In this document: positions 33,705-45,700 of the stretch, piece after piece
Position numbering within the stretch: the stretch's first letter is position 1
Layout of the letters: each line of letters begins with the position of its first letter
Source: Agrocybe praecox
Lineage: Eukaryota; Basidiomycota; Agaricomycetes; Agaricales; Agrocybaceae
Length of the DNA: 64,000 nucleotides
NCBI GenBank assembly: GCA_964017145.1
Contig: OZ024848.1
Location: forward strand, 1,562,501-1,626,500
Direction of reading: 5' to 3'
Translations under genes and position numbers: made by a program
Notes under the pieces: model-generated
What the model was told of the DNA's origin: nothing
The model's database searches: none
The model's input: only the letters and a program-made list of their open reading frames with translations

Positions 33705-34689
33705 AGTAGATTTCTGTGAGAATGTGATATGTTCGTTTGTTGGATAGGAAGGATGGCAAGTTCAAGTATAGTGGTGGCTCTCGGGCTTCTTATATATGTG
33801 TGGTTGTAGTGGACACAGCCGCCGGCGCTCACATAGTCTCAACGATCAGCTATGTTTGGGTAATCATGATGTGTACTGTCAGAATATGTATTATTACGTT
33901 AATCTTATGGGAATGCCACTATGCTGTGTCGGATGCTATGCAGTCCGTTGTAGAGGACAAGAAATTAAGAATGCCAGCAGGTATCGGGCACTCAAAAGCG
34001 CTTGCCAGGACTTGCCGAAACATATCGATAATTATAAGTCGACGTCGATTATATGGTGACTAGAAAACCTGTGCAAATCTGATAGTAGGCATTATACTCA
34101 GCTCACATCGCTGGACGGCGTTAGAAAAAAACAACAGCAAAACCCATAAGCATTAAAAGGCCAAGCAAAGAAAGAAACTTTAGCGCCCAAAGATGCTCCG
34201 ATGAATGTGATGGAAGTGCGTTCATTATAAATAAGAAAGAATAGATCAAAACCTTTAACTGTACCCCAAATCCTGTCTACCCACCAGGCCAATAGCCTCA
34301 CAGAATGATGTAAATTACCTTACAGCATAGCCTGTAGCTTCTTCCATCGTTCTCCACAATCTTTTTTCTATCATAAATCAACCACTCTTTTGATGAGCTG
34401 TGATGCTCTTATGCACTCCCTCGATGCCTCGAATGAGCCAGAATGAGGGTGGAATACTTGAAAATTGACTACATGCCCGTTTTTCCACACGCAGACATAC
34501 ACGAGTCACGCAAGAAACCACTATCTAATTCCGACCAATTATTATTATTAAACTGGAGCAGACGACTTGCTCAGATTGTGCGATGACAGAAAATACATGT
34601 ATTTTACACAGACGTCGAATAAATTTACATTCCCAGCTTCGATGTAATCGAGGACTCGAGCTTCACTGGTGGACCAACGGCAAGTCTTT
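33705..34689. other. Intergenic, no supported gene
   Basis: 985 bases. Open frames at 33737-34063 (+) and 34098-34301 (-) have no motifs. Confidence 0.45.
33791..33796 (-). promoter_or_regulatory. TATA box of small secreted protein B
   Basis: TATATA(AG) on the minus strand, about 90 bases upstream of the start codon. Confidence 0.55.
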
Positions 34690-35583
34690 CTACTCTCCTC
34701 GACAACGGAAATCGAGGGGGTCAAATTTTCCACAGCTATTATCTTGTCCTACCTCTCTTCCTTGAATGATCTCTTCCTCCTCCGAGCTCGAACCATAGTC
34801 TAGTTCAATCCTTTCGAAAGCATTGTCCTCGTGATCGTCAACTTGGGCCGAAAAAATAGATTTCATGTTGAGCGCTTCAGCGATTCGAATGCGCTCAGCC
34901 GCCGAAGGGCGTTCGAGCTTGAGAGGAAGGAAGGAGTATGAGTCTTCTGGAACTGATTCGAAGCTATTGATTGTGACCAGTGAGTGAGTGAAATTGGTAT
35001 CATTATTCTTAACGTACGTCGTATTATATCCTTGAGCTTGAGGATAAGCATCTTCGAAGGGGTAAGACATTTCTGACTTCGAAAAGGACGAAGTCAAAGG
35101 AGTGAAATATTGAGAGGGGCTACGGCTTAGAGTAGACGAGGGCGAGGAAAAGGGAGACATGACGGAGGACATGTCTGTCGATCCACAAGATGTCGATCCA
35201 CAAGAGAAGGACAAGTCGGCAGTGGAGAAAGGTGGAGTGGATGGTGAGGAGGAGACGATCCCAGCTTCCTTGAGTGCGAACTCTGCAGCTTGGCTTGTGA
35301 ATGCTCGTGGGTCTCCATGATGAAGAGGAATGTAGGCGGGCTCAAATGTTGGACTAGGCTTCATATTAGAAAACGCCACTGAGTAATATTCCGACAGCCT
35401 TGACGAAGCGCCTTGGAAGTAAGCGTACGAAGGATCGCACGGGTATATGTGTGCAAATGCCGAGGGTGGCATCTTGTACGAAGGAGGTGCGTGGTATGAC
35501 AGAACCTGGATGTTTGGATGAATATATGGGTCGCAAGAGGGGCTCCAGGGGTACGCGGGGATAGGTTTCGCTGGGTAAGCCAT
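34690..35583 (-). CDS. Tyr/Pro/Ser-rich hypothetical protein
   Basis: An uninterrupted 297 aa frame from an ATG (MAYPAKPIPAYPWSPSCDPY) with an N-terminal Tyr/Pro-rich region, a Ser-rich middle and an acidic C-terminus (YGSSSEEEEIIQGREVG). A short patch (SAAERIRIAEALNMKSIFS, about 225-245) is predicted helical. A TATA-like element lies about 170 bases upstream. No known domain; mostly disordered, so it could be a regulatory or cytoskeleton-linked protein. Coding status rests on length. Confidence 0.6.
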   Translation of the reverse strand: MAYPAKPIPAYPWSPSCDPYIHPNIQVLSYHAPPSYKMPPSAFAHIYPCDPSYAYFQGASSRLSEYYSVAFSNMKPSPTFEPAYIPLHHGDPRAFTSQAAEFALKEAGIVSSSPSTPPFSTADLSFSCGSTSCGSTDMSSVMSPFSSPSSTLSRSPSQYFTPLTSSFSKSEMSYPFEDAYPQAQGYNTTYVKNNDTNFTHSLVTINSFESVPEDSYSFLPLKLERPSAAERIRIAEALNMKSIFSAQVDDHEDNAFERIELDYGSSSEEEEIIQGREVGQDNSCGKFDPLDFRCRGE

Positions 35584-36262
35584 CGCTGGTAAGATGTCTG
35601 GCTTAAATAGTTATACGGAACAAAGATAAAGAATGTGGAGGCCCCTAACAGGCCAAAGATTGATTCAAAAAGAGAGTGGTGAAAGAAGGACAATTGGTCG
35701 GTACCGCGACAAAGAACACAAAGAGCTAAAAGGCTAGATAAGCTTTGGTAGGGCCTTTTATATGCATCTGGAGGGGACAAAGAAGCTGCGGCGACAAGCG
35801 GTGTCCGCACGCCAAAACGCCAATGCATAGAGAGAAAAGAGAGGTGGAATTGACGTTAGATCGCTGGCATAGTTCTCTGAAGTACGCAGACCGAGTGGCA
35901 GAAGAGCATTGACTAGTACTAGAGAAACGGGCCCATTGCTGATGGATGTTTTGACAGATGGAATTTCAATTTCAGGGTGCTATCTGTTTCCAATGCTTGA
36001 GCTGTCATCTGATTTGTGGCCCACCGACAAAGAGAATGGTTCCACTCTTTTTTCAAGGCAAGGAATATGTCAGTGGCAGAAGATTCTTGGAAGCTGACAT
36101 GAACTGGTGGCAGAACAAAGACAAGGAAAGGCGTGGGAATAACAATGCGCCGGCCTCGTGCGCTTAAGTTATGATTCACGTGGTTATACAAAGAGGATGA
36201 CATCATACCTATACTATAACTAGTGCCCAGTTTTACTCCCTTACTACTGTCCTCCCAACACA
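35584..36262. other. Divergent intergenic region
   Basis: 679 bases between two divergent start codons, so it holds both promoters. The minus-strand frame 35361-35828 overlaps the start of the Tyr-rich gene and is not supported. Confidence 0.45.
35755..35762 (-). promoter_or_regulatory. TATA box of the Tyr-rich gene
   Basis: TATAAAAG on the minus strand, about 170 bases upstream of the start codon at 35583. Confidence 0.45.
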
Positions 36263-37411
36263 ATGGAGGCATTCCCAGTTGACTTATCACATCCATCCGT
36301 TCGGTTTTACTTAGCGCTTGTCCGCTTACAAGTCCTGACTCCTCTTTCTCTCTTGCTCAACATTGCTTCAATCCTCATCTGCAGTTTTGTTGCCCAACCA
36401 TCAATACCCTACTTACTTCATTCGCACCCGACAGCGTTGACGCCAAATGCACACTCTATTGCAGTGTATATTATGGCTGTATGGATAGCGCAAATTGGTT
36501 ACTGCGTCTTACTTGTAACGGCGAGAAAGGAAGAAACTAAGAAGGCCATGGTTAGTGCAGTGGGGCTAGCACTCGTTAGTGCGAATTTCGTGATGGCACT
36601 TTGGGCAATTGCTTTTGTGGGTTTAATTTCTGAATTTGATCCTCGCTGTCTGAATACCAAACATCGTTCTAGATAATGCAATGGTTTCTCATAAGCACGG
36701 TATTGCAGGGAATAATATTACTTCTCCTGCTTTTCTCCAACATAGCGTTGCTCATCTATCATCCTCCATCATCTTCTGGTGCAATTGATATCGCACTTAT
36801 CCATGCACCTATACGATTCTTTTTTGTATTGCCTTTCCATATTCTTTTCCCGATGACGTTATTGTGGGTACGATTTTTCTTGCTTTGGATCAAATGACTA
36901 ATTCTTGATACGTGATGATAGCATTTCTCTTAACCTTCGGTACCCTCAGAATATTCCTATTCCATCAACTACGTCCTTTTTACCATTCCTTGAGACCATA
37001 ATAGTTCATTCTGGGCGTACCCCAGCTCTGTGCGTCGTTCTCGGTACCAACCTCCTCGGACTTCTCGTCGTCGCTCTTCGTCGAGACATCGTGTACGCCG
37101 TTGCCGCGACATGGTGTGCTATAAGTCTATGGACAGCCGAGTATCCCAAGCCTGCTGGAGTGAATATCACTTCAATCACATTCACTGCCCTATATCCACT
37201 CGTGCTCATTCTTTCGATGATCTATCATCATTTCTATGCTTCGAACTCGCAGAGGCGGAGGAGGATTGTCCTTCCTGGGGATGAACGAGCTTTGGGTAGA
37301 AGTGGCACGGATGCGAGTGCAATTCCTGGTTACGAAAATAGACCAGGACAGGCGACCGGACAAAGTATTGAAGCGGGACCAAGGGAGGTCGAAGAGGAAA
37401 ACTGGGGGTAG
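36263..37411 (+). CDS. Polytopic membrane protein of unknown function
   Basis: Three exons, 36263-36616, 36673-36863, 36922-37411; 344 aa. About eight hydrophobic segments: LSLLLNIASILICSFVA, VYIMAVWIAQIGYCVLLV, VGLALVSANFVMALWAIAF, ISTVLQGIILLLLLFSNIAL, RFFFVLPFHILFPM, VVLGTNLLGLLVVAL, YAVAATWCAISLW and ALYPLVLILSMIYHHF. The C-terminal tail is hydrophilic (RRRRIVLPGDERALG, then Gly/Glu-rich) and probably cytosolic. Both introns use a GTGGGT donor. I do not recognise the family; no transporter or receptor motif is obvious. Confidence 0.72.
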
Positions 37412-38209
37412 TAGGTACCTTGCTGACTGTTTGGATAGCCGTATTTGGACCTTCTATATTGTTACCTAATAAACTCTGTACTTCCTCTGTAGTTGTTTAA
37501 TGTTTATGAATATGACCATCAGTGTAATCCCGTAGTCATCGAAGATTCTTTATGCATTATTTGGAGAGATATTTCAAATTGAATACCACCCACATACTCC
37601 GAGTCTAGGGCCGAGCACAGTTCCTTGAGTAACAAAAGTAAAGATCTCAATCATAGATAATAATTAATAGTTTAGCCTGAAGTAGTGTCTAAGTGTGTTT
37701 CCTGTCTCTGAGCATGTCCCTTAGTACAAGTTAAGGTTTACACTTGTAATAAGCTTGGCAGACTAGACTTGTTAGCCGCAGGCCCGCAGCCGAATCCCGA
37801 AGGAAAATGCACTCAAATCAGACGGATTTTGAGAAAGCTCTACGCATTCGCTCGACACGTTCACTCATACGCATGTATCTACTAACTAGGTTATGTGTCG
37901 GAAACGTTCGTGAATAGCAAAAGTTGGTCTTTAGATCGATCGTGGGAATTGGTTTAGACACTCCGCTGATTATGCCGAGAGTTGCCGAAGTTGACTTGGG
38001 AAATTCAACAGTTTATAAGAAATAGCTATTACATAGAGTAGTAGTGTACTTAAGTTCTACACGTACATGCTTTAACTAAATAATTTTATAAAACTAAACA
38101 TTCCAAATTAGGCTAATTATTTCATGGCTGTCTACGGCTATGTACTCATCTACAAATTTTCGAGGAGAATAGAGAAAATCATGTGTTAGAAATGAAATTA
38201 TCTAGTTGA
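37412..38209. other. Convergent intergenic stretch
   Basis: 798 bases, A/T-rich, between two convergent genes. Nothing recognised. Confidence 0.5.
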
Positions 38210-40885
38210 TTAAAATCGAGACTCTGACGTATCGGTCCATTTTAGCCCAAAATCAAGTTCAGGGAGAGAGTGGTGTTTGAATTTGGGCTCCGTGTTACCT
38301 GTCCGAGATGTTGTACATCCAGAGTCACCCGAGTCTATACTGTTGATGGCCTCTATGTCGTAGTCCATAAATTCCATGTCTATGACATGTTCCATCAGAA
38401 GGGTATTTAGACCTCGTTCCTCTAAAGGGCAATTTAGGTCCTGGAATAATTTAGGATATTTCTTGAGGTATTGCTCTCTCATGTTTTTTCTGCCAAAAAA
38501 GTGAATTGCCCCTCGGAACGAAATTTGTTTTGCTCCTAATATGAAGTGTTGTAAATGTTTAATAATAGATACCTTCAATTTATACCCCTAGGCACGCTTA
38601 CCTTTTAGATAGAACAGCATGGATGCTCCAAAAACCAGACCGAAGATTTCGCCGAATGCCGACATTAAGCCACCCACAGTTGATATTCCACCCAAGACTG
38701 AGTTGCTACGATAGTCAGCCGTGATTCTATAGTCGGTTCCATCGAACTGCATTGTCAGGCGAACTGTTGAGATATTAGGAGAGCGTGTCATTTCTAGGGA
38801 TGGGTCTTGGTAGGAGCTAATTGACCCAGGAATCCAAAAGGCTTCGGAGGGCTGTAACATATACCAGTTAGACTCTTGTATGACTCCGTCAGAGGTAGTA
38901 AAAGTTATAACCTCAAAGAGTCCAACGGCTGCCCACTTAGGCTTAGTAAACACTTGCCGGATAGCCGCGTTCACCACCACAATGAGGTTTACTCCAGGGA
39001 GGACTGCAATGGTATCCGTCGCTAAAAGGATACTGGATAAACTGACGCCGTTCGTGTGATCTGTTAATGCTGGAATTATATTTATGAACGGTACAGGATT
39101 GCTTAAGATGGTGCTTCCGGCCCCAATTGTAGAAAAGTTGACAGTCAGTAGGAGACTGGGAAACGCAATCAAGGATGAATTGACGGTGACGCTGTAGCAA
39201 TTAAATGCGACTGATTTTGATAGAGCCTCGCTGGGCTCTATGGTCACATTTTTACAGACAGGTCGCTGGGAGATAGGATCTATAGATTCATGTTAAGTAT
39301 TTACTTTACTTATTATCATATTTGAGTGGAATATGAAGTATGCCGCACCATGATCATTGAAAAGTGGAGTCACGCTCACAGCTTCCTGCATCACTGCGTA
39401 TGGTACGTGGTCATATCCATTAGGTTGCTTCGCAAGGTCAGTCAGAGCTTCGCGTTAATAATATAGTGCATATGTAGCTTACGGGTATTATGGTCCATAC
39501 TGCAGGATTGATCTTGAAGTCGCCTGGCTTATAAGGTGTACGAAGCTCTTTAACAGGTGTGAGCGCCGTCTCTCGAATTGGTTCGAGGGCGAGGTTGACA
39601 CAAATCTGATAGGAGAAGGCCAGGCATATGGCCACTGCTGCAACCATGCGTGACAGTCTAATAAAGTGCGTTTCTCCTCTTTAGAGTCCGGATATTAGCA
39701 ATCAATTAACGGGAGACCAAATAAAGCACTTTACACGAAATATGGCTTGTAAAATGTTGTTCCAATCAACACCGTAAGAATCCGTGTCCAAACGTCCTTG
39801 AATGTGAGTTTTTCTCCAGGCAAAATTCTGTCCCGTATAGGACTATATGGTGAACGCAAGCCAGACCTGGTAAAGGCAGTCCAAATTCTGACGGCTACCA
39901 TGACTATGAGACAGCCCTCAGCAACCCACGTAGCTATGTAGTGCGATACGTCGACCTCAGGCTCAAAAGGCGCAACTCTACCCAGCTGTACTGCATATAA
40001 AAAGGTACCTGAGATATGTAGAGTCTCATCAAGTCCTGAAAAGAAGCGTCAAAAGCAATTACGTACATGATGCCTCACTCATGATGAGTACAAGGTCAAT
40101 AAATCTCGGAATCACATCCAAGGGTAGGACACTATATATGTTCTCAATTATCAGCAGATCTATTTGAGAGAGATATAGCCTCTTACCATATAATTTGATG
40201 AAATAATGTGCTAAAGAAGTAGAAAATCCAACCAGGAGATACACCCCTATTTTTAGGAAAGGTTGCCGCGATAACTACACCAGCCACGAGCAGAATCCTA
40301 AGAGCGTATAATCCGACTCTGAGTCTCGCTGGAATAGCTTGACCGATCTCTGGAAACATGGGAGAAGAATTGTCTGCGAGGAGACACCAAGGAAGTTTCT
40401 GGGAGGCGGCTGATATACGTAGAAATGGAACCTATAATGGCAGTAATAAAACAGGACGGTACAGCCTGTTTCTACTACATTTGAACGCCGGTACTGACAT
40501 TCAATATGACGATAAGTGTGCCGCGAAAAATGTATGCAGCCATGAAAAAGATGTAGTTGCAGAGCGTTGATTGAAGAGTATTGCCACTTCTCTGACATAT
40601 CACCCGGTTCCGACGTTATTCAAGTTGTCTCTCGCACAATCTTGGGTTCAAAGCAACTCTCGACTTCTGAAACGTCCAAGCCGTATCCACAATCTGCATC
40701 GTATAAAATGATATCCTGTTTTCCAGCATCAGGACGATCACAAGTGATGTCATTATGGCACGGCCATTGAGAAGGATGGACGTCGGATCTCAGGCTCCGA
40801 CATGGTGAACTGTTTGGTAAATGAATGACATGTTCAATTCGGTAGAGTCCTGAGGCCTGAGATACTAAAACACTATCTCGAAATC
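38210..40885 (-). CDS. Agaricomycete membrane protein of unknown function; 5' end unresolved
   Basis: Nine exons assemble in frame: up to 40638, then 40591-40499, 40431-40187, 40131-40079, 40035-39735, 39657-39483, 39427-39349, 39279-38602, 38535-38210. The first part is Cys-containing (HPSQWPCHNDITC, KQDIILYDADCGYG) and then shows membrane helices (TLCNYIFFMAAYIFRGTLIV; VVAAVAICLAFSYQ-like). Next come a conserved RLDETLHISGTFLY, a large beta-rich lumenal region (about 300-500), a final TM helix (FGEIFGLVFGASMLFYLKG) and a cytosolic tail with FRGAIHFFGRKNMREQYLKK. The layout resembles a widespread unnamed agaricomycete family. No in-frame ATG is visible in the first exon, so the start lies in an unassigned upstream exon or the gene is 5'-truncated. 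The 5' coordinate is approximate. Confidence 0.65.
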
Positions 40886-41691
40886 TATCTAGGAACAAAA
40901 ATTCTATGTGAGCTAATTTTATCAACGTATCCGTCCGGACTTATTCAAGATCAGTGATCCGTTATCGATTAATTTATTGTGTATACATAGGTCTGTAAGC
41001 CCCACTCCAGAGTTCCATAAATCTTTCCTGTCCATGATTAGAACGTATCTTGGCTCCACATTCTGCGCTCAAAGTCTTGATCCATATGTCCCTATAAGTT
41101 TGCTCTTATGTGAAGGGTGGGTGCGGGTGTGGCTTTAAGACATGAAGATGACATCGCTTTGAGAACAACTTAGAGCGAAACAGTCTCTTCAATGCTACCT
41201 ACGAGGTCATCGTAATGGTAGTAGCAGATCGATATCATCTACTTAACGACATCTGAGATATCAATTCCTTGCAAATGCTTGACAGCACCAAGAACGGAAG
41301 TCATCGACAGGATGCACCGAGATTTGCAGAACTTTTATGGCTATTTATAGCTTGGATTAGAAGGCTATGAGATAGGGGCGCTCAGAGACAAGCTGTATCG
41401 TTCACATCAATAGTTATGTCTGATCTTGTTTAGAAAAAGCAAACTTTCAAAATCTGGTCCTGATTTGAACCATGATTAGGAGACCTCATTACGACTTACA
41501 ACCTTTTTCATATTTTATCATTGAAACAATTTCGTGATAAGATTATCATACAAAAACCTATGCGTTTTTCGTCAAAGTGGTATAAGGAATTGGGCAGGTA
41601 GGTGAAGGGGAAGAAAAACGCACTCGAAATTGGTATCCAATTGTTCGAATAACGGGTCAAGCTAGACTGATCAATAGGCGCCATAATGGAT
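40886..41691. other. Intergenic, may hold a missing first exon
   Basis: About 800 bases. A candidate ATG on the minus strand near 41036 opens a short frame, but I could not join it convincingly to the gene at 38210-40885. Confidence 0.35.
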
Positions 41692-42480
41692 TTACCAGAC
41701 ACCAGGAATGACACGATAAGGAACTCTCTGAGCCCAATCATCCCACTGCTTTCCGAACCTGCCTCTCAGCGCCTTGTCCTCGTCAGCCATCCTCCCAAGC
41801 GTCAGGTACCAGCTCCCAAAAAGCATGATCAGTATGTAGAGGCCGACTGCAGCCCTCCCGAGCACTGTATTCCATAGTCCGGACTGTTTGATCCATGAGC
41901 CTTGCCCGAAATGCCACAGGAACCAACCTGGGTGGGTTATAAGGAGGGCGGAGTACCCTGGATGACGAACGATGGAGTACGGCCCAGATGTAATGAGTTG
42001 ATGGTTAACTTGGATGGACGCTTCGAACCGGAAGAAACGGCCCAAGTGACGGTACGTGGACAGTCTTATGGTAGTACCAATCATACATAAAAGCAGGCCC
42101 AGGCAGGTTGTGAAGGATGGACGCAGGCCTGCAGGATCCGCAGAGGGAGTAAAAAGAAGCAACGACAGTATTATTCTGGACAAGGCGAAAGATGGAAAAT
42201 TATATGCCAATATGGTGGCAATTTCCACGAAACACACTGTGCCGTGTATTTTCTAGAAAGAAATGCAGGAATAAGTAAGTCACAATGTAAAATAACTTGA
42301 ATACCAACATACCGTCGCGATAGGAGGCGCTTTGGAAGTATACCAGCTATATTCCAGCCAGTTTGAAGTGGATATACCCTTCTCAGAATCCTTCTTGGAA
42401 GGAGGCGGGTTCGGAGAAGTCGTGGTTTGTTTGTAGCACCATCCTAGAGCAAGAATGAGGGGGATTTTGGCAATAGACAT
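41692..42480 (-). CDS. Protein-S-isoprenylcysteine O-methyltransferase (ICMT/STE14 family)
   Basis: Two exons, 42480-42313 and 42252-41692; 242 aa. It methylates the C-terminal prenylcysteine of CaaX proteins (Ras, Rho, mating pheromones) in the ER membrane. Family signature: RLSTYRHLGRFFRFE, TSGPYSIVRHPGYSALLI (the RHPxY S-adenosylmethionine motif), and the C-terminal DEDKALRGRFGKQWDDWAQR followed by VPYRVIPGVW. Four to five hydrophobic segments flank these. The N-terminal region (about 20-45) is Ser/Pro-rich and variable. It could be one of several paralogues, as agarics often have more than one. Confidence 0.9.
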
Positions 42481-43983
42481 TGCACTAGATGGTTACTGGT
42501 GGGATCGACGAAGACGAAAACTGGCAGGTGCATTTATAAGACGCACTAGAATTCAATCTGAGCATCCGCCAGAAAGTTATGCTCACCCACCCCTAAGACC
42601 CCTAAGATAATATGAGAGAACCATAGAACGCAGTCAAGAGTTCGGCCCACTTTCGTTCCCGCTAATCAGAATCCACGCACCTGTGAAAGTAAACCATAAA
42701 TTTAGCATTAGAGTCAGCAGGATAGATCAATCAAGTCCTTTGAATTATGCAGCGTGGTCCCAGGGCATCCCATTCAGCGTTGACGTTGAAGCTCCGCCAA
42801 ATAACAATCAGCGGACCATCATATGAGCTGATATCTCAAGCCGAAGGCCTTGCAAATTAGGTTTGCGTACATAGGCTTCGCCGGGCATTGATACGTAAAT
42901 TCGCTTCCTCGAAAGGAATACTACAAGGGAAAAAAGCGTGTCAATTCGAAATCATGGTCAATCTTGCTTATCCTTTAATTACCTGCACAGCGTGCACATG
43001 CAGGTTGATCTTCTTGAACTTGTAACGCAGTTTGCAAAGTTCAAGCTTCGAGTTCGATGTCCATTCATGGCAAAGAACAATATCGAACGCGAAAGCAGAG
43101 ATTGACTTGGTTGAGAAACGTACCTAGAAAGATGTGATTTTGATGAAAATAAGGCCTACACCATGTGCGTAGCATCAAAACAATGGAAGGAGCACCAAAA
43201 TCGACGGTTGCCTGCATGCAATGACATTCTGACGATCAATGCTTTCCTGGTAGCTTAACTAAAGAACCAATATACAAAGTAAGTCTTCAGACGAGCCAAC
43301 GAAGGGAGAGCTATGCACCTAATCAATAGGCCTGGATGGGGATCGCACCCCGTCCTCAGGGGAACTTTCCTAGGACAAACTTCAATCAGAACCACGCTGT
43401 AATAATCCAATGAACGATTACAATCATTTCCAGCCCCAATCGGACTACTTACCAGTACATTTCAAATCGATCTTTTCTGAGTAGAAAAGTCAATATTTGT
43501 GTATGAGTAATGTGTTTGAGAAGGGAACCACAAGGGCGGGCCACACCGTCTCAGACCGTCTCCTTCAGAAATCCCCGGTTGTCCCTTGAAATTTGCTCCG
43601 GCTACTAAAGAAACAATGACACAAGTTACGTCGTCGTTTGAAATAACCCCAAGTGCCTTGACATGATCTGTTTCGTTTAGTCTGCTCCAATTTTTGATCG
43701 TATCGAATCCTTTTTCGTTTTTCCGGACTAAAATCCACATTCCCATCGCATTCTAACGGTTAGCACATACGTAACTGTTGGGGAGGTGCATTGTTTATAT
43801 GGCAAAATGGTAAGAAAAACATGTTGCGCAGCTATAGATCTCAGTCTTGCGGTAATTCAATGTCTCGGCTCTGGGTGATTGCGCGAAGAAAAAGGATACA
43901 ATCAATAGGCAGGCAGAACTTAGATAAGACATACGTTGTTCATTCACAACCCCAATCATGAACCCAACCTAAGGCTAAATCTA
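42481..43983. other. Intergenic, 1.5 kb
   Basis: A minus-strand frame at 43462-43746 (94 codons) begins MGMWILVRKNEKGF and is the only one of note; no motif or splice partner was found. No CaaX-ending pheromone precursor was seen here despite the neighbouring prenylation genes. Confidence 0.4.
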
Positions 43984-45455
43984 TCATCCTTGGAAAGCGA
44001 TCCCTGATTTACTTGTTTCCGCCAGGCCTCCACCGGCGAAGCCTGTACCTTCCCGCTTCAGCTCGACTAGTTCCAATTCTCCCGATGTCGAAATTTCTTT
44101 TTTCTTCTCTTCGTCTTCTTTAGAATCTTTAGATTTCTTCGACTTTTTAGTCGAAGGCTGTAGAGAAACGTCGCATACTATACACTGCGCGGCGGGGCGC
44201 ACAAGAGTCTCGGTACATGTTTTGCAGGTGACGTGACCGCAAGGTTTACTCACTGGAGGAATGATGTGAGTATTACCGAGCTACGGTTAGAAGAGACGTA
44301 AGACTCACAAAAGAGTATGACACTATTTGACAATGTCTTTTTACACGAGGGACAGACGGGCTCCGGCTCTTCGCCTTTCGCTCCAGCTGCCTTTGACAGA
44401 TCTTCTGTTACACCCGATGTTGACGTTGGGGTTGATGGTGCAGATGATGAAGAGGCATTTGAATTTTTGTAGAATGTGAATTTAACGGGTATCAAGTCTT
44501 TCAGCCTTAATATGCGTTAGTAAACAACCACCAAAACGAAAGATGAAATAAAAGAGCGCATATATGCACAAATAAAATAGAAGGAACAGCAAAGAGAGGA
44601 TTGCTCACCCAAGATTATGTCCAACTTTTCCAACGCCTCCTCTACACACTGTTTTGCCGCTACCAAACTCTTTCTCTGCCTCTTTCAACGCTCGCTCCAT
44701 CTTCTCCCTTTGTTCTTCAGCAGTAGCCACATGCGTCGGTGTCAGTGAAGGTAACCAAAAATCGGGTAACTTATTCTTCGCCTCGTTTTGTTGAGCCAGC
44801 TTCTCCGACGCCAGCACAGAAAGAGCCTGAGTTTCCGAGGACAGTAGAGATGCTTGCATTCTGGATGGAGAGGGTGGTGAAATGGCCTTGCGTTTTGACC
44901 CTGTCTGCGCCGATGAATCGTCTGCTAGTGCCGGCGATTCTGAGTTCGAGGTTGGTTTTGTAGTGGAGCTGGAGCTAGCGCCTATAGATCCCAACCCAAT
45001 TTGACCTCGTTCGAAGTCGAGCAAAACGCGTTCTCTTGCTGCTTCACGCGCGCGTGTCCGTTCGCCCTCTGCTTCCTGTTTCAGCGTCTCAAGTTTGGCT
45101 TTTTGCACTGAAATGTTCTTCTTCTGCGATACTATTACAATGGATTGTCAATTTCACCGCAATCTTGTGCCCAGCTTCAAATGGGAATTGAAAGAAGGAT
45201 AGGACGCGTCGAAAAGTGAAAACAAAATGAAGCTGGTGACTCACATAAATCCGTATAAACGCACTCTTTGCAGAATAAATGTCCCTCTTTACACGCCACA
45301 GGCTCTCTAGCACGACTAAGGCAAAGAGAACAAGCATCAAATCGCCGCATAGACTCATTTCCCAAACGTTGTTTCTTGGTACCATAGTCCAGCATCTTGT
45401 ACTCGGCGTACGTAAAGATGGACGAGGCCGTATTATTCTTTGAGTGTTTCGTCAT
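43984..45455 (-). CDS. NOSIP-type U-box E3 ligase / splicing-associated protein
   Basis: Four exons: 45455-45245, 45131-44609, 44505-44309, 44252-43984; 399 aa. Related to nitric oxide synthase-interacting protein, a nuclear protein with a split U-box/RING. The N-terminal motif MTKHSKNNTASSIFTYAEYK and CSLCLSRAREPVACKEGHLF form the first zinc-like half (zf-NOSIP). A coiled coil (KAKLETLKQEAEGERTRARE) leads to PDFWLPSLTPTH. The C-terminal half has PVCPSCKKTLSN and SKPCGHVTCKTC...CIVCDV, then a Lys/Glu-rich tail. The last exon joins with Leu in place of the Val of the unspliced frame. Divergent from FNTA. Confidence 0.92.
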
Positions 45456-45700
45456 AGTGCAAGACTATCTCTGCGCGAATTTGAAGATTAATTTGAGGAG
45501 AAAATAAAGGTAGGTCAGTGTTTCGACGTCGGCGTCACTATACTTGAATTCAAGCAAGAGTCTAATGGTACGTTGTTTGTGCGTATTTAAATTGGACGGC
45601 CACACCGTCAGTGTCTCGGCCCGAAGATTACTCGAGTATTAATGAATGTCTTCATCTGCTACCACGCTTGCCTCTTAGCACAGCACCTTTGCCACGTCAA
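45456..45700. promoter_or_regulatory. Divergent promoter between NOSIP and FNTA
   Basis: 245 bases between divergent start codons. No TATA box evident. Confidence 0.45.

Noticed and set aside
43320..43395. tRNA-like sequence on the minus strand
   Set aside because: A GGGG-TGCGATC-CCC segment resembles a T-arm, but I could not build acceptor, D and anticodon arms around it.
42481..43983. Search for CaaX mating-pheromone precursors near ICMT
   Set aside because: No short ORF ending in a cysteine-aliphatic-aliphatic-X motif was seen on either strand.
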